Source: Moraxellaceae bacterium
GTDB taxonomy: Bacteria > Pseudomonadota > Gammaproteobacteria > Pseudomonadales > Moraxellaceae
DNA: 42,542 nt
NCBI GenBank assembly: GCA_020697295.1
Contig: JAJFBF010000019.1
Span: 1-42,542 of the forward strand
Direction of reading: 5' to 3'
Within the stretch, counting starts at the first letter, position 1. The number at the start of each line of letters is the position of its first letter. The translations under genes and the position numbers were made by a program. The notes below the pieces were generated by a model. The model saw nothing but the letters and a program-made list of their open reading frames with translations, was not told the DNA's origin and did no database searches. Shown here one piece after another: positions 34,460 through 42,104 of the stretch.

Positions 34460-35200
34460 ATGAACAAGGAAATCACGAGCGCGCCAGTATCCGGCTTGCC
34501 CGCATGGCCGACACCGGCCAACGCCTGGTCAATGGCTATCTTCACCCTGCTTCTGGTCCTGGCTCCCGACGCCCTGGCGCACGGCGTCGCCGACGACGAC
34601 AAGGCCTTTATCGAGCAGAGCAGCGGCAGGCAGTTGCTGCCGTACATCTACCTGGGCGCCAAGCACATGGTCACCGGCTACGACCACCTGCTGTTCCTGG
34701 TGGGCGTGATTTTCTTCCTGTACCGGATGCGCGACATCGGCCTCTATGTGTCGCTGTTTGCAATCGGGCACAGCGTGACGCTGCTTTATGGCGTGCTGAG
34801 CGGTACCCACGTCAATCCTTACGTGATCGATGCCATCATTGGCCTCTCGGTGGTGTACAAGGCGCTGGACAACCTCGGCGGGTTCAAGCGCCTGCTGGGC
34901 TTCCAGCCCGATACCAGGGCGATGGTACTCATCTTCGGTTTCTTCCACGGCTTCGGCCTGGCGACCAAGCTGCAGGAGTTCACCTTCTCCGGCGAGGGCC
35001 TGGTGGCCAACATCCTGGCCTTCAATGTCGGCGTTGAACTGGGGCAGCTGCTCGCCCTGGGCGGCATCCTCATTGCCATGAATTTCTGGCGCCGCAGCGA
35101 GGCGTTCTCCCGCCAGGCCTTTGCCGCCAACGTGGCGCTCATGTCCGCCGGCTTCATGCTCACCGGCTATCAACTCGCGGGCCTCCTCGCGGCCTCCTGA
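34460..35200 (+). CDS. HupE/UreJ family membrane protein
   Basis: HupE/UreJ-2 proteins are small polytopic inner-membrane proteins thought to move nickel, cobalt or possibly other metals. The 246-residue product has an N-terminal hydrophobic segment ending PDALAHG, which may be a signal peptide, and about six later helices. Histidine motifs typical of the family are KHMVTGYDHLLFLVGVIFF, AIGHSVTLLYG and FGFFHGFGLATKL, with VGVELGQL near the C-terminus. It leads a three-gene run: the next start lies 11 bp after its stop. No urease or hydrogenase genes are in view, so the metal is open. Confidence 0.9.
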   Translation: MNKEITSAPVSGLPAWPTPANAWSMAIFTLLLVLAPDALAHGVADDDKAFIEQSSGRQLLPYIYLGAKHMVTGYDHLLFLVGVIFFLYRMRDIGLYVSLFAIGHSVTLLYGVLSGTHVNPYVIDAIIGLSVVYKALDNLGGFKRLLGFQPDTRAMVLIFGFFHGFGLATKLQEFTFSGEGLVANILAFNVGVELGQLLALGGILIAMNFWRRSEAFSRQAFAANVALMSAGFMLTGYQLAGLLAAS

Positions 35201-35211
35201 GGACGAATCAC

Positions 35212-35874
35212 ATGACTGACATCACCCATCTCGACCGGCAGGCGTTGCCCTCGGCGAACTCGCTGATCAAGGCCACGGCAGTGGCGCTGGCCATCGCGAC
35301 CGTTGTCCTCGTCACGGCGGTGCTGCCCGCCGAGTACGGCATCGACCCCACCGGCCTCGGCAGTCGCCTGGGGCTGACCGCATTGAGTGGTCCTGCCGCC
35401 ACGGTGGCATCGCCCACCGCTGAGGCCGCAACGGCGGAGACTGCCACCACGACGGCCTCGCCGCCTGCCACGACGGTCGCGAGCGACTACTCGTTGGCCG
35501 CGGCGGCACCTGTATCGGTGCTGGAGGCGGCATGGAAAGCCCCGGCCGCGTTTCGCAGCGATGAACTCACGCTGACGCTGGCGCCCGGCGAGGGCGCCGA
35601 GATCAAGGCGCTGATGAAAACCGGGGAGCGCCTTGTATTCGCGTGGAAAGCGCAGGGCGGCCCGGTCAACTTCGACATGCACGGCGAGAAAATCAATGCC
35701 GCCAAGGACGAGTTCAGCAGCTACTGGAAAGGCCGCGACGCCACGACCGGCAATGGCGCCTTCGAGGCACCCTTCGACGGCACCCATGGCTGGTTCTGGC
35801 GCAACCGCGGCACGCAGCCGGTGACCGTCACCGTCAAGACCAGCGGCTTCTACGAGAAATTGTTTCGCCCCTGA
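35212..35874 (+). CDS. Transmembrane anchor protein of the HupE module
   Basis: A 220-residue protein with one membrane helix (residues ~18-40), an Ala/Thr/Pro-rich linker (~60-95) and a C-terminal periplasmic domain (~105-220). The domain has conserved-looking aromatic segments: LMKTGERLVFAWKAQGGPVNFDMHGE, SSYWKGRDATTGNGAFEAPFDGTHGWFWRNRG. This matches proteins annotated only as transmembrane anchor proteins beside HupE homologues. The His and Trp clusters (MHGE, HGWFW) could contact a metal or a partner. ATG 35212 follows GAGG closely. Co-transcription with the HupE gene is likely. Its biochemical role is unknown. Confidence 0.8.
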   Translation: MTDITHLDRQALPSANSLIKATAVALAIATVVLVTAVLPAEYGIDPTGLGSRLGLTALSGPAATVASPTAEAATAETATTTASPPATTVASDYSLAAAAPVSVLEAAWKAPAAFRSDELTLTLAPGEGAEIKALMKTGERLVFAWKAQGGPVNFDMHGEKINAAKDEFSSYWKGRDATTGNGAFEAPFDGTHGWFWRNRGTQPVTVTVKTSGFYEKLFRP

Positions 35875-35952
35875 GCACCCGTCTCAAGAAGCGCCGGTCA
35901 GCGACTGCCCGGCGCCCACTATTTTTTGCGGCACCACCAGGAGAACAACAAC

Positions 35953-36294
35953 ATGAAGAAATATGCAGCGGCTTTCGCGGGCCTTCTTTTCGCGATGACG
36001 GGCAGCCTGGCCCAGGCCCACGGCGATCACGACGAGGAAGCGCCCGTGACACGGCAACTGGCGGGCGGGCGCGCGATGGGCGTGGTCGGGGCGCTGGTCC
36101 AGGACCAGAAGCTGGGGCCTTCGTGGGCAGGCCAACGGCCAACGGAAGTATTGAACAAGGCGACGCCGGCGGGCGCGTTGTGGATCATCACGTTCAACAA
36201 TCCGGCGGAACCGGACAAGAACAAGCAGACGCTGTACATCCTGCTGGACGGCATGGGCAATTACATTGGCGCCAACCACACCGGCAAGTATTGA
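35953..36294 (+). CDS. Small periplasmic DUF6488-like protein
   Basis: A 113-residue exported protein with a clear signal peptide (residues 1-22, ending SLAQA) and a mature N-terminus HGDHDEE that could bind metal. The rest includes AGALWIITFNNPAEPDKNKQTLYILLDGMGNYIGANHTGKY, typical of DUF6488 proteins found with HupE homologues. It starts 78 bp after the anchor gene, and CAGGAG lies ~10 bases upstream. By position it may be a metal carrier or sensor for the membrane pair; this is inferred from the His/Asp-rich start only. Confidence 0.75.
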   Translation: MKKYAAAFAGLLFAMTGSLAQAHGDHDEEAPVTRQLAGGRAMGVVGALVQDQKLGPSWAGQRPTEVLNKATPAGALWIITFNNPAEPDKNKQTLYILLDGMGNYIGANHTGKY

Positions 36295-36545
36295 GGGGAG
36301 GGCGGGGCATGCGCGCCGCCATCTCACGGGGCAGTACAACATCGCGGCCGATGCGCCCCATACCCGATTCTTCAGTAAACACAACCCTTCAAGAAGGGCA
36401 GGGTATTCGGTACTTTCCAATAAGAGTCCGTCAACACCATCGTCGGAAAGTGACCTGACCAACGCCCCCTCAAGGATGGTCATGGCCTGCCCAGACCTCC
36501 TTGCCCTTCACCTTCAGCATGGACTCCCCGTGCAGTTGCAAGCCG

Positions 36546-37286
36546 TCAGGCAGGCGCAAGCAACCCCGTCGGCATCATCTGCCTGGGAGCTTCGATGAGG
36601 CCGCGCGCCACCGCCAAGGCAGTGGCACGATCGCGCAGGCCACGCTTGATGGCAGTGAAGGTGGAACGATCCTTGGTGGCCATCTCGCCGGCGCGTACGC
36701 TGGCGCGCGCGGCGAGGGCATGCAGCGGCAGTGCCTCGTGCACCACACCGCGAGTCGAGCACTGTTCACCGCCCCAGGCGTCGGCGCTAGTCGCCAGCTC
36801 GTACAGGGCTTCGCTATTGGGAATCAGCCGGACGACCTCCAGCATGGCAGCAGTAAATGGAATCTTGATGCGCACTTCCGAATAGCAGAAGCGGCCGCGA
36901 TCCGCCCTCATCAGGCGGATATCGCAGGCGGCAGCCAGGATGGCGCCTCCCGCATAACAGTTGCCGTTGATTTCCGCGATCGTCGGTAGATCAAGCGTGG
37001 CGACCCGCAGGAAGAGGTCTTCCAGCCGGCGGACAAAGCGTGCCGCGTCATCCGCGGCCTGGGTGGCGAGCCACTGCAGGTTGATGCCGATGCAGAAAGT
37101 CTTGGCTACGCTGCTGCCGATCACCAGCGCACAGTCCCCGGGGGTCGAGCAGACCATGTCCAGCGCGGTATTCCAGGCATCGAGCGTGGCGTGCGTGATG
37201 GTATTGTCCTGGGCGACATCACAGAGGGTGATACGGAAGACACTGCCCTCGCGGGTCAGTGTCAGGGCGGGATCATTGAACAGCAT
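36546..37286 (-). CDS. Enoyl-CoA hydratase/isomerase family protein
   Basis: A 246-residue crotonase-fold protein. Signatures are GSSVAKTFCIGINLQWL (the CoA-binding A-x-F-x-x-G oxyanion-hole segment) and IAEINGNCYAGGAILAAACDIRLM with the second oxyanion glycines. Where hydratases carry the two catalytic Glu, this protein has GGAILAAACD and YSEVRIKIPF, so only some acids are retained; that pattern fits an enoyl-CoA isomerase-like member. The C-terminal region is LKR-like (TFTAIKRGLRD). It is downstream of the acyl-CoA dehydrogenase on the same strand (125 bp), suggesting a role in acyl-CoA degradation. Confidence 0.88.
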   Translation of the reverse strand: MLFNDPALTLTREGSVFRITLCDVAQDNTITHATLDAWNTALDMVCSTPGDCALVIGSSVAKTFCIGINLQWLATQAADDAARFVRRLEDLFLRVATLDLPTIAEINGNCYAGGAILAAACDIRLMRADRGRFCYSEVRIKIPFTAAMLEVVRLIPNSEALYELATSADAWGGEQCSTRGVVHEALPLHALAARASVRAGEMATKDRSTFTAIKRGLRDRATALAVARGLIEAPRQMMPTGLLAPA

Positions 37287-37411
37287 AGGATGGATTCCTG
37301 TGGCATTGCAGAATTGCCGTGGGGCGACGCCAACCGCTCCGGCTGGCCTGTTCGGTACGTTGCCGGGCTCGCCCCACGCTAACCCGGTGCCGTTTTTCAG
37401 CGAGCCTGTGC

Positions 37412-39214
37412 TCAGAACGCGAAGTGATCCGCGTCAATGGCCATCAGCGTGTCCAGGCCGCCGTCGATGGCGTCGACGTGGGCCCTGGTGCGCGGCAGGA
37501 TCTTCTTGAAGTAGAACTGCGCGGTCTGCACCTTGGCCTGGTAGAAAGCCTCTTCCGTGGTGCCGGCAGCCAGCTTGTCCTGCGCGACCTTGGCCATCCA
37601 GGCCCACAAGTAGGCGAGGGTGACGTAGCCGGAGAAATACATGTAGTCCACGGCGGCCGCACCGGCCTCGTCCGGGTTCTGCATGGCCTTCATGCCGATG
37701 CGCATGGTGAGGTCACCCCATTCCTTGTTCAGCGCAACCAGCGGGCCGACGAACTCGGCCTGGGCCGGGTTGTCCTGGTTGGCTTCGCAGAACTTGTGAA
37801 TGATCCTGGTGAAGTTGCGCAGCAGCGCGCCCTGGCTCTGCAGCACCTTGCGGCCCAGCAGGTCCAGCGACTGAATCTCGGTGGTGCCTTCGTAGAGGCA
37901 GGCAATGCGCGCGTCGCGCACGATCTGCTCCATGCCCCACTCGCGGATGAAGCCGTGACCGCCATAGACCTGCATACCGTGCTTGGCGGCTTCGGATCCC
38001 ATTTCGGTCAGGAAGGCCTTGGCGATCGGCGTCAGGAAATTCATCAGGTCGTCAGCGGCCTTGCGCCCTGCTTCCGTCTCGGCGCCGTGCACCGTGTCGG
38101 TGAAGGTGGACAGCCAGTACACCAGGGCGCGGCCGCCTTCGGCAAAGGCCTTCTGGGTCATCAGCATATTGCGCACGGCGGGATGCACGATGATGGGATC
38201 GGCTTCCTTCTCCGGCGCCTTGGGGCCGGACAGGGAGCGCATGGCCAGACGATCCCTGGCGTACATCAGGGCGCCCTGGAAGGCACCTTCGGCGCTGCAC
38301 ACGCCCTGCATCGCGGCGCCCACGCGGGCAGTATTCATGAAGGTGAACATGCAGTTCAGGCCCTTGTTGGGCGGGCCGATCAGCCAGCCCTTGGCGCCAT
38401 CGAAGTTCATGACGCAGGTGACAATGGCCTTGATGCCCATCTTGTGCTCGATGGAACCGCAGGCCACCGGGTTGCGCTCGCCCACGGAGCCGTCGGCCCG
38501 GGGCAGGAACTTCGGCACGACGAAGAGCGAAATGCCTCTGGTGCCCGGGGGGGCGTCCGGCAGGCGGGCCAGCACGATATGCACGATGTTGTCAGAGAGA
38601 TCGTGCTCGCCGGCGGTGATGAAGATCTTGGTGCCGGTGATGCGGTAGGAGTCATCGGCATTCGGTTCGGCCTTCGTGCGGATGAGGCCGAGGTCGGAGC
38701 CGGCGTGGGCTTCGGTCAGGCACATGGTGCCGGTCCAGCTCCCTTCGATGAGCCTGGGCAGGTAGACCTGCTTCTGCTCTTCAGTGCCATGAGCTACGAG
38801 GGTGTTGATGGCGCCATGGGCCAGGCCGGGGTACATGCTCCAGGACCAGTTGGCGGTGCCATACATCTCGGAGGCAGCGATGCCCAGGGCATTGGACAGG
38901 TTCTGGCCGCCGTATTCGGCCGGGGCGGCCAGTGCGCCGAAGCCCAGCTCCACGAACCTGGCGTAGGCATCTTTGAAGCCCCTGGGCGTGGTCACCTTGC
39001 CGTTGGTCCAGGTGCAGCCTTCCTCGTCGCCGCTACGGTTAAGCGGGGACAGCTCGTTCTCGGCGAACCGGGCGCTGGCTTCCAGGACGCTGTCGACCAG
39101 CTCGCGGCAGGTTTCGGCGTACAGGGGAAGGGACTGGCAGTGCTTCTCGATTTCCAGGAGTTCGTGCAGCACGAACTGCATGTCGCGAAGGGGAGCTTTG
39201 TACGGCGTGGCCAT
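37412..39214 (-). CDS. Acyl-CoA dehydrogenase, 600-residue DmdC-like type
   Basis: A 600-residue flavoenzyme of the long acyl-CoA dehydrogenase group that includes 3-methylmercaptopropionyl-CoA dehydrogenase. Motifs: N-terminal YKAPLRDMQFVLHELLEIE, the flavin/substrate segment GTMCLTEAHAGSDLGLIRTKA, ITGTKIFITAGEHDLSDNIVH, EHKMGIKAI, YGGHGFIREWGMEQIVRDARI and LYEGTTEIQSLDLLGRKV, where the Glu is the expected catalytic base. A C-terminal extension (~465-600) is typical of this group. ATG 39212-39214 gives MATPYKAPLRD; an in-frame extension of 105 codons upstream runs through AT-rich promoter sequence and is rejected. A TetR gene lies immediately upstream. Electrons would go to ETF. Confidence 0.95.
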   Translation of the reverse strand: MATPYKAPLRDMQFVLHELLEIEKHCQSLPLYAETCRELVDSVLEASARFAENELSPLNRSGDEEGCTWTNGKVTTPRGFKDAYARFVELGFGALAAPAEYGGQNLSNALGIAASEMYGTANWSWSMYPGLAHGAINTLVAHGTEEQKQVYLPRLIEGSWTGTMCLTEAHAGSDLGLIRTKAEPNADDSYRITGTKIFITAGEHDLSDNIVHIVLARLPDAPPGTRGISLFVVPKFLPRADGSVGERNPVACGSIEHKMGIKAIVTCVMNFDGAKGWLIGPPNKGLNCMFTFMNTARVGAAMQGVCSAEGAFQGALMYARDRLAMRSLSGPKAPEKEADPIIVHPAVRNMLMTQKAFAEGGRALVYWLSTFTDTVHGAETEAGRKAADDLMNFLTPIAKAFLTEMGSEAAKHGMQVYGGHGFIREWGMEQIVRDARIACLYEGTTEIQSLDLLGRKVLQSQGALLRNFTRIIHKFCEANQDNPAQAEFVGPLVALNKEWGDLTMRIGMKAMQNPDEAGAAAVDYMYFSGYVTLAYLWAWMAKVAQDKLAAGTTEEAFYQAKVQTAQFYFKKILPRTRAHVDAIDGGLDTLMAIDADHFAF

Positions 39215-39369
39215 GGGGTCTACCTCTGGATTGCGGGCCCTCTTTGGCGAGACAGCCAGGCTGCTCCGCCGGTCGGGCAACTGCTGGCATATTGGCGGCC
39301 TACAGGCGTTCAACGTATCGGCATGGGCCTCAGTGGGGTCAGAATCTAGCGGGTCAAAAATAAAAAAGC

Positions 39370-39381
39370 AATCAGTTGGTT
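39370..39381. promoter_or_regulatory. Candidate TetR operator before the acyl-CoA dehydrogenase
   Basis: AATCA-GT-TGGTT, an imperfect inverted repeat in the AT-rich gap between the TetR gene and the dehydrogenase start. Flanked by A6 and T5 runs, it resembles the perfect AATCA-N2-TGATT site at 41257-41268 before the nitronate monooxygenase gene. Confidence 0.45.
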
Positions 39382-39485
39382 TTTCTTTTGAGTGATTTTG
39401 AGTCGGCAAGAAAAACTTAATGAAAACAGATATTTGAGGATTTTCCGGTAGCGCTGATGAGTGCCCTGAACCCGGGCCCGGCGCA

Positions 39486-40079
39486 TCAGGCCTGGGGGCT
39501 GACGACCCAGTCCACCAACTCGTCGGCAATCTGCAGGGGCGTCAGGCTACCCTGGCTGTCATACCAGGTACTGACTCGAGTCAGCGCGCTCAGGAAGAAG
39601 CGGCAGGAGAGGCGATTGGCTTTGCTGACCAGGCCAGCCGCCTGCAGGCGTTGCAACGCGGACAACCACAAGTCCTCATGCTGCCGCCGCAGGTCGAGGA
39701 AGGTCTGCCGGGGCTCCCCCTCCAGGTGGCGCCATTCGTCTACCACGAGGGGAATGCGGACGACCTTCTCATCCAGCATGTCGACGGTATAGGTCCTGAC
39801 CATCGTGCGGAAATAGTCGAGCGGCGACTGCGACTCAGGATCTATTGCCATCAGCCTGTCGATACAGGTTCGTAGCCCGTCGGTCACGACCGCGAACAGC
39901 AACTCCTGTTTGGAGCTGAAATGATAGAAGGGGCTGCCGGCCTGCATATTGATCGAGGCCGCCACGTCACGCATCGTGGTGCCATGATAGCCCTTCTGGA
40001 GAAAAAGCCGCGCCGCCGTGGCGATAAGGTGCTCCCGGCGGTTGTCGCTGTTGATGTCAGCCTTTCTCGGTCTTGCCAT
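39486..40079 (-). CDS. TetR/AcrR family regulator
   Basis: A 197-residue repressor-like protein. The N-terminal HTH reads REHLIATAARLFLQKGYHGTTMRDVAASINMQAGSPFYHFSSKQELL (in pieces over residues 15-62), typical of TetR. The C-terminal ligand domain contains DMLDEKVVRIPLVVDEWRHLEGEPRQTF and a terminal LTPLQIADELVDWVV, similar to regulators of acyl-CoA metabolism with a TetR_C KstR2/FadR-like fold. ATG 40077-40079 gives MARPRKAD. It lies between the nitronate monooxygenase and the acyl-CoA dehydrogenase genes on the same strand and probably regulates both; an acyl-CoA ligand is inferred. Confidence 0.92.
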   Translation of the reverse strand: MARPRKADINSDNRREHLIATAARLFLQKGYHGTTMRDVAASINMQAGSPFYHFSSKQELLFAVVTDGLRTCIDRLMAIDPESQSPLDYFRTMVRTYTVDMLDEKVVRIPLVVDEWRHLEGEPRQTFLDLRRQHEDLWLSALQRLQAAGLVSKANRLSCRFFLSALTRVSTWYDSQGSLTPLQIADELVDWVVSPQA

Positions 40080-40209
40080 GTCTGCGGTCCATTTCCCGGG
40101 AGCATCCGCGGGCAGCGCTGTCGGCCCGCCGCCACTCGGGGCGCGCGGAGGAGGGCGGCCACTGGCGGCGGCACAGTCTCCGGCAAGCATGGGGGGAGTG
40201 CAATAGCGC

Positions 40210-41178
40210 TCAGGACAGGGCCTGGCGGGACAGGAAGTCGGGCCTGCCGGCGGCGATGCGGTATTCGGCCACGAGCTGTTCCACGAGCGCGGCCACCGGC
40301 AGGATGCTCTTGATGCCGCCGACGCCCTGGCCGGCGCTCCAGATGCTTCGCCAGGCATTGACGCTCCCGAGGTCCAGGTCGACCGTTCCCTTCTTTATAA
40401 AGCTCTCGATGTCGATGCCGGCCCTGGTCAGGGATGGGGCGAGGTAATTGCAGTTCACGCCGGTGAACGCATCGGTGTAGATCAGATCCTTGAGGGTCGA
40501 CTCCACCAGCATGCGCTTGTAATCCGCATCGACCTCCGCTTCCTCGGTCGCAATGAAGCGGGTGCCCATGTAGACCATGTCGGCGCCGAAGCATTCAGCG
40601 GCGCGAATGCCATGACCATCGTTGAGGGCGCCCGCCAGGACCAACGGCCCCGCCCAAAGCTCGCGAATCTCGCGGACGAGGGCAAAGGGATTGATGGTGC
40701 CGGCATGTCCGCCAGCCCCGGCGGCGACGACTATGATGCCGTCCACACCGGCCTTGATCGCCTTCCGGGCATGGTCCGTCTTGACCACGTCATGGAAAAC
40801 AACTCCGCCCCAGGAGTGCACGTCCTGCACGATCCGGGTGGGATCGCCCTGGCTGGTGATGACGAAGGGCACCCGGTGCTTGCGCACCAGCGCCTGGTCA
40901 GCCTCCAGCCGGGAGTTGGAGGGATGGACGACCTGGTTGACACCGAAGGGGGCGACCGGCAGCCCGGGGTGCGCCGCCGCGAACTCCGCCAGCTCTCGGG
41001 AGATCTGTGTCAGCCAGTCGTCCAGCAATTCCTGCGGGCGGGTATTGAGGGCGGGGAAAGTGCCGATCACCCCGTGCTTGCAGGCACTGATGACCAGGCG
41101 CGGGCTGGACACCAGGAACATGGGGGCGCAGATGACGGGCAGGCGCAGCCGACCTTCGAAGAGTTTGGGGATTGGCAT
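40210..41178 (-). CDS. Nitronate monooxygenase (2-nitropropane dioxygenase family)
   Basis: An FMN-dependent TIM-barrel enzyme of 322 residues that oxidises alkyl nitronates. Motifs: LPVICAPMFLVSSPRLVISACKHGVIGTFPALN at the N-terminus (in part the phosphate-binding start), APFGVNQVVH, FVITSQGDPTRIV, VDGIIVVAAGAGGHAG with the conserved His of the AGGHxG motif, and ADMVYMGTRFIATEEA. Some family members act as enoyl reductases or in lipid pathways, so the true substrate is open. ATG 41176-41178 is chosen. An inverted-repeat operator candidate lies ~70 bp upstream. The surrounding TetR and dehydrogenase genes suggest a lipid-catabolic context. Confidence 0.92.
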   Translation of the reverse strand: MPIPKLFEGRLRLPVICAPMFLVSSPRLVISACKHGVIGTFPALNTRPQELLDDWLTQISRELAEFAAAHPGLPVAPFGVNQVVHPSNSRLEADQALVRKHRVPFVITSQGDPTRIVQDVHSWGGVVFHDVVKTDHARKAIKAGVDGIIVVAAGAGGHAGTINPFALVREIRELWAGPLVLAGALNDGHGIRAAECFGADMVYMGTRFIATEEAEVDADYKRMLVESTLKDLIYTDAFTGVNCNYLAPSLTRAGIDIESFIKKGTVDLDLGSVNAWRSIWSAGQGVGGIKSILPVAALVEQLVAEYRIAAGRPDFLSRQALS

Positions 41179-41247
41179 ATATACCTCATCCGTTGAAGTC
41201 CGGGGCCGTAGGCAAGCCCGTACAGGAGTGGGCAATTTAATGAGCAG

Positions 41248-41281
41248 CCATTAAAAAATCAAGTGATTGGTTTTTTAATGG
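41248..41281. promoter_or_regulatory. Inverted-repeat operator candidate before nitronate monooxygenase
   Basis: CCATTAAAAAA (41248-41258) and TTTTTTAATGG (41271-41281) are exact reverse complements. Inside lies AATCA-AG-TGATT (41257-41268), a 5-bp inverted repeat of TetR-operator size. A weaker version occurs at 39370-39381. The site lies 70-103 bp before the ATG. Confidence 0.55.
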
Positions 41282-41371
41282 ATGGCTATCCTGACTTCTG
41301 CCAGCGGGCGCTGACCGCTTGCCTTAGAATCTGTGGCTCGAAACAACACTTCTAAGCTCTTATGATATTCG

Positions 41372-41387
41372 CATAATGTATATTATG
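41372..41387. promoter_or_regulatory. AT-rich palindrome CATAAT-GTAT-ATTATG
   Basis: A 6-bp inverted repeat around GTAT within the low-GC gap 41179-41478, flanked by two ATGATAT copies (41362-41368 and 41394-41400). The 300-bp gap holds no gene. This may be an operator or simply AT-rich sequence. Confidence 0.35.
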
Positions 41388-41478
41388 TTAAATATGATAT
41401 CAGGAAGCTTTAAAGACAAAAGCCCCCACTCATGCGGCCATGCCGTACTTTATCGCGCGGGATGCCGACGCAATCCCT

Positions 41479-41856
41479 TTAACTGCCCCCGTGCGCGGCG
41501 CGGTAAAGGGTGCTGACCTGCGAAAACTCCGGACGGATACTCATCTCTCCGTCCACTTCGACCACCGGCAGCAAGTAATAGCTGGTGTCGAGGCCATTCT
41601 GCAGCATCCGGGCGTGCATGGGACCGCTGATCGACTTGTCGTCCAGGCTGAAAAACCGGTGCTCGATGCCGGACTGCTCCAGGTCTTCCAGCATTTGCCG
41701 GGTATATCCGCAATCCTTGCGGCCGTACACGGCCACGTAAGAGGCGTTTTCTTCAATTACCATCGAGCCGGAAGCAGCCCCTCCCTTGCTTGAGTTCTTG
41801 TCAAAAAACAGGACTGCCCCATAGATCAACAGGACAAATACAAGCAGCTTGGCCAT
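41479..41856 (-). CDS. Membrane-anchored glutaredoxin-like protein
   Basis: A 125-residue protein with an N-terminal hydrophobic segment (residues 3-18, signal anchor) and a thioredoxin-fold domain (~35-120). The active-site region is YGRKDCGYTRQMLEDLEQSGI, a CGYT monothiol variant of CPYC. The cis-proline is in LPVVEVDGEMSIRP. This pattern is that of glutaredoxins. The start ATG follows AGGGGTTAAGGA. It overlaps by 31 bp the end of a decayed reading frame upstream. The codon usage is less GC-rich than the rest of the window. A periplasmic thiol role is likely. Confidence 0.75.
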   Translation of the reverse strand: MAKLLVFVLLIYGAVLFFDKNSSKGGAASGSMVIEENASYVAVYGRKDCGYTRQMLEDLEQSGIEHRFFSLDDKSISGPMHARMLQNGLDTSYYLLPVVEVDGEMSIRPEFSQVSTLYRAAHGGS

Positions 41857-42104
41857 TCCTTAACCCCTAAACGCTGAAAATTTGTCCCCTCGTGGAAGGC
41901 CTTAAGGGTAGGAATACCTCCGCGCAACAGCAGGCTCCCCGCCCCCACCAGCATAAGCATGGCCGGGTAAAGGGAAGCACTGACGATCCTCTGGCGAATA
42001 GCGCCCACCTGCTCATGACCAACTTCCAGACGGTACCGGCCCAGAGCCTTGCCCAAGGTAAAACCCCCAGCTTTCTTATTATGACGAGCAAATACAGCTT
42101 GCAT
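41826..42104 (-). pseudogene. GspF/PilC-like fragment, probably decayed
   Basis: The 92-residue frame contains RYRLEVGHEQVGAIRQRIV followed by SASLYPAMLMLVGAGSLLL and IPTLKAFHEG. This resembles the end of one repeat of GspF/PilC inner-membrane proteins (a basic helix, then YPAxLxxVG and a membrane helix ending in P-x-F). GspF proteins are ~400 residues, and here nothing recognisable continues on either side, so it is likely a remnant of a type II secretion or type IV pilus gene. The last ~20 residues run into the glutaredoxin gene in another frame. The assignment is by eye. Confidence 0.3.

Noticed and set aside
36397..36560. Frameshifted C-terminal extension of the enoyl-CoA hydratase gene (alternative minus frame reading GESMLKVKGKEVWAGHDHP)
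   Set aside because: It looks somewhat coding, but the hydratase is already of ordinary length and I could not tie the segment to the family.
37319..39349. 676-codon plus-strand frame
   Set aside because: Antisense shadow of the acyl-CoA dehydrogenase; its translation matches no family.
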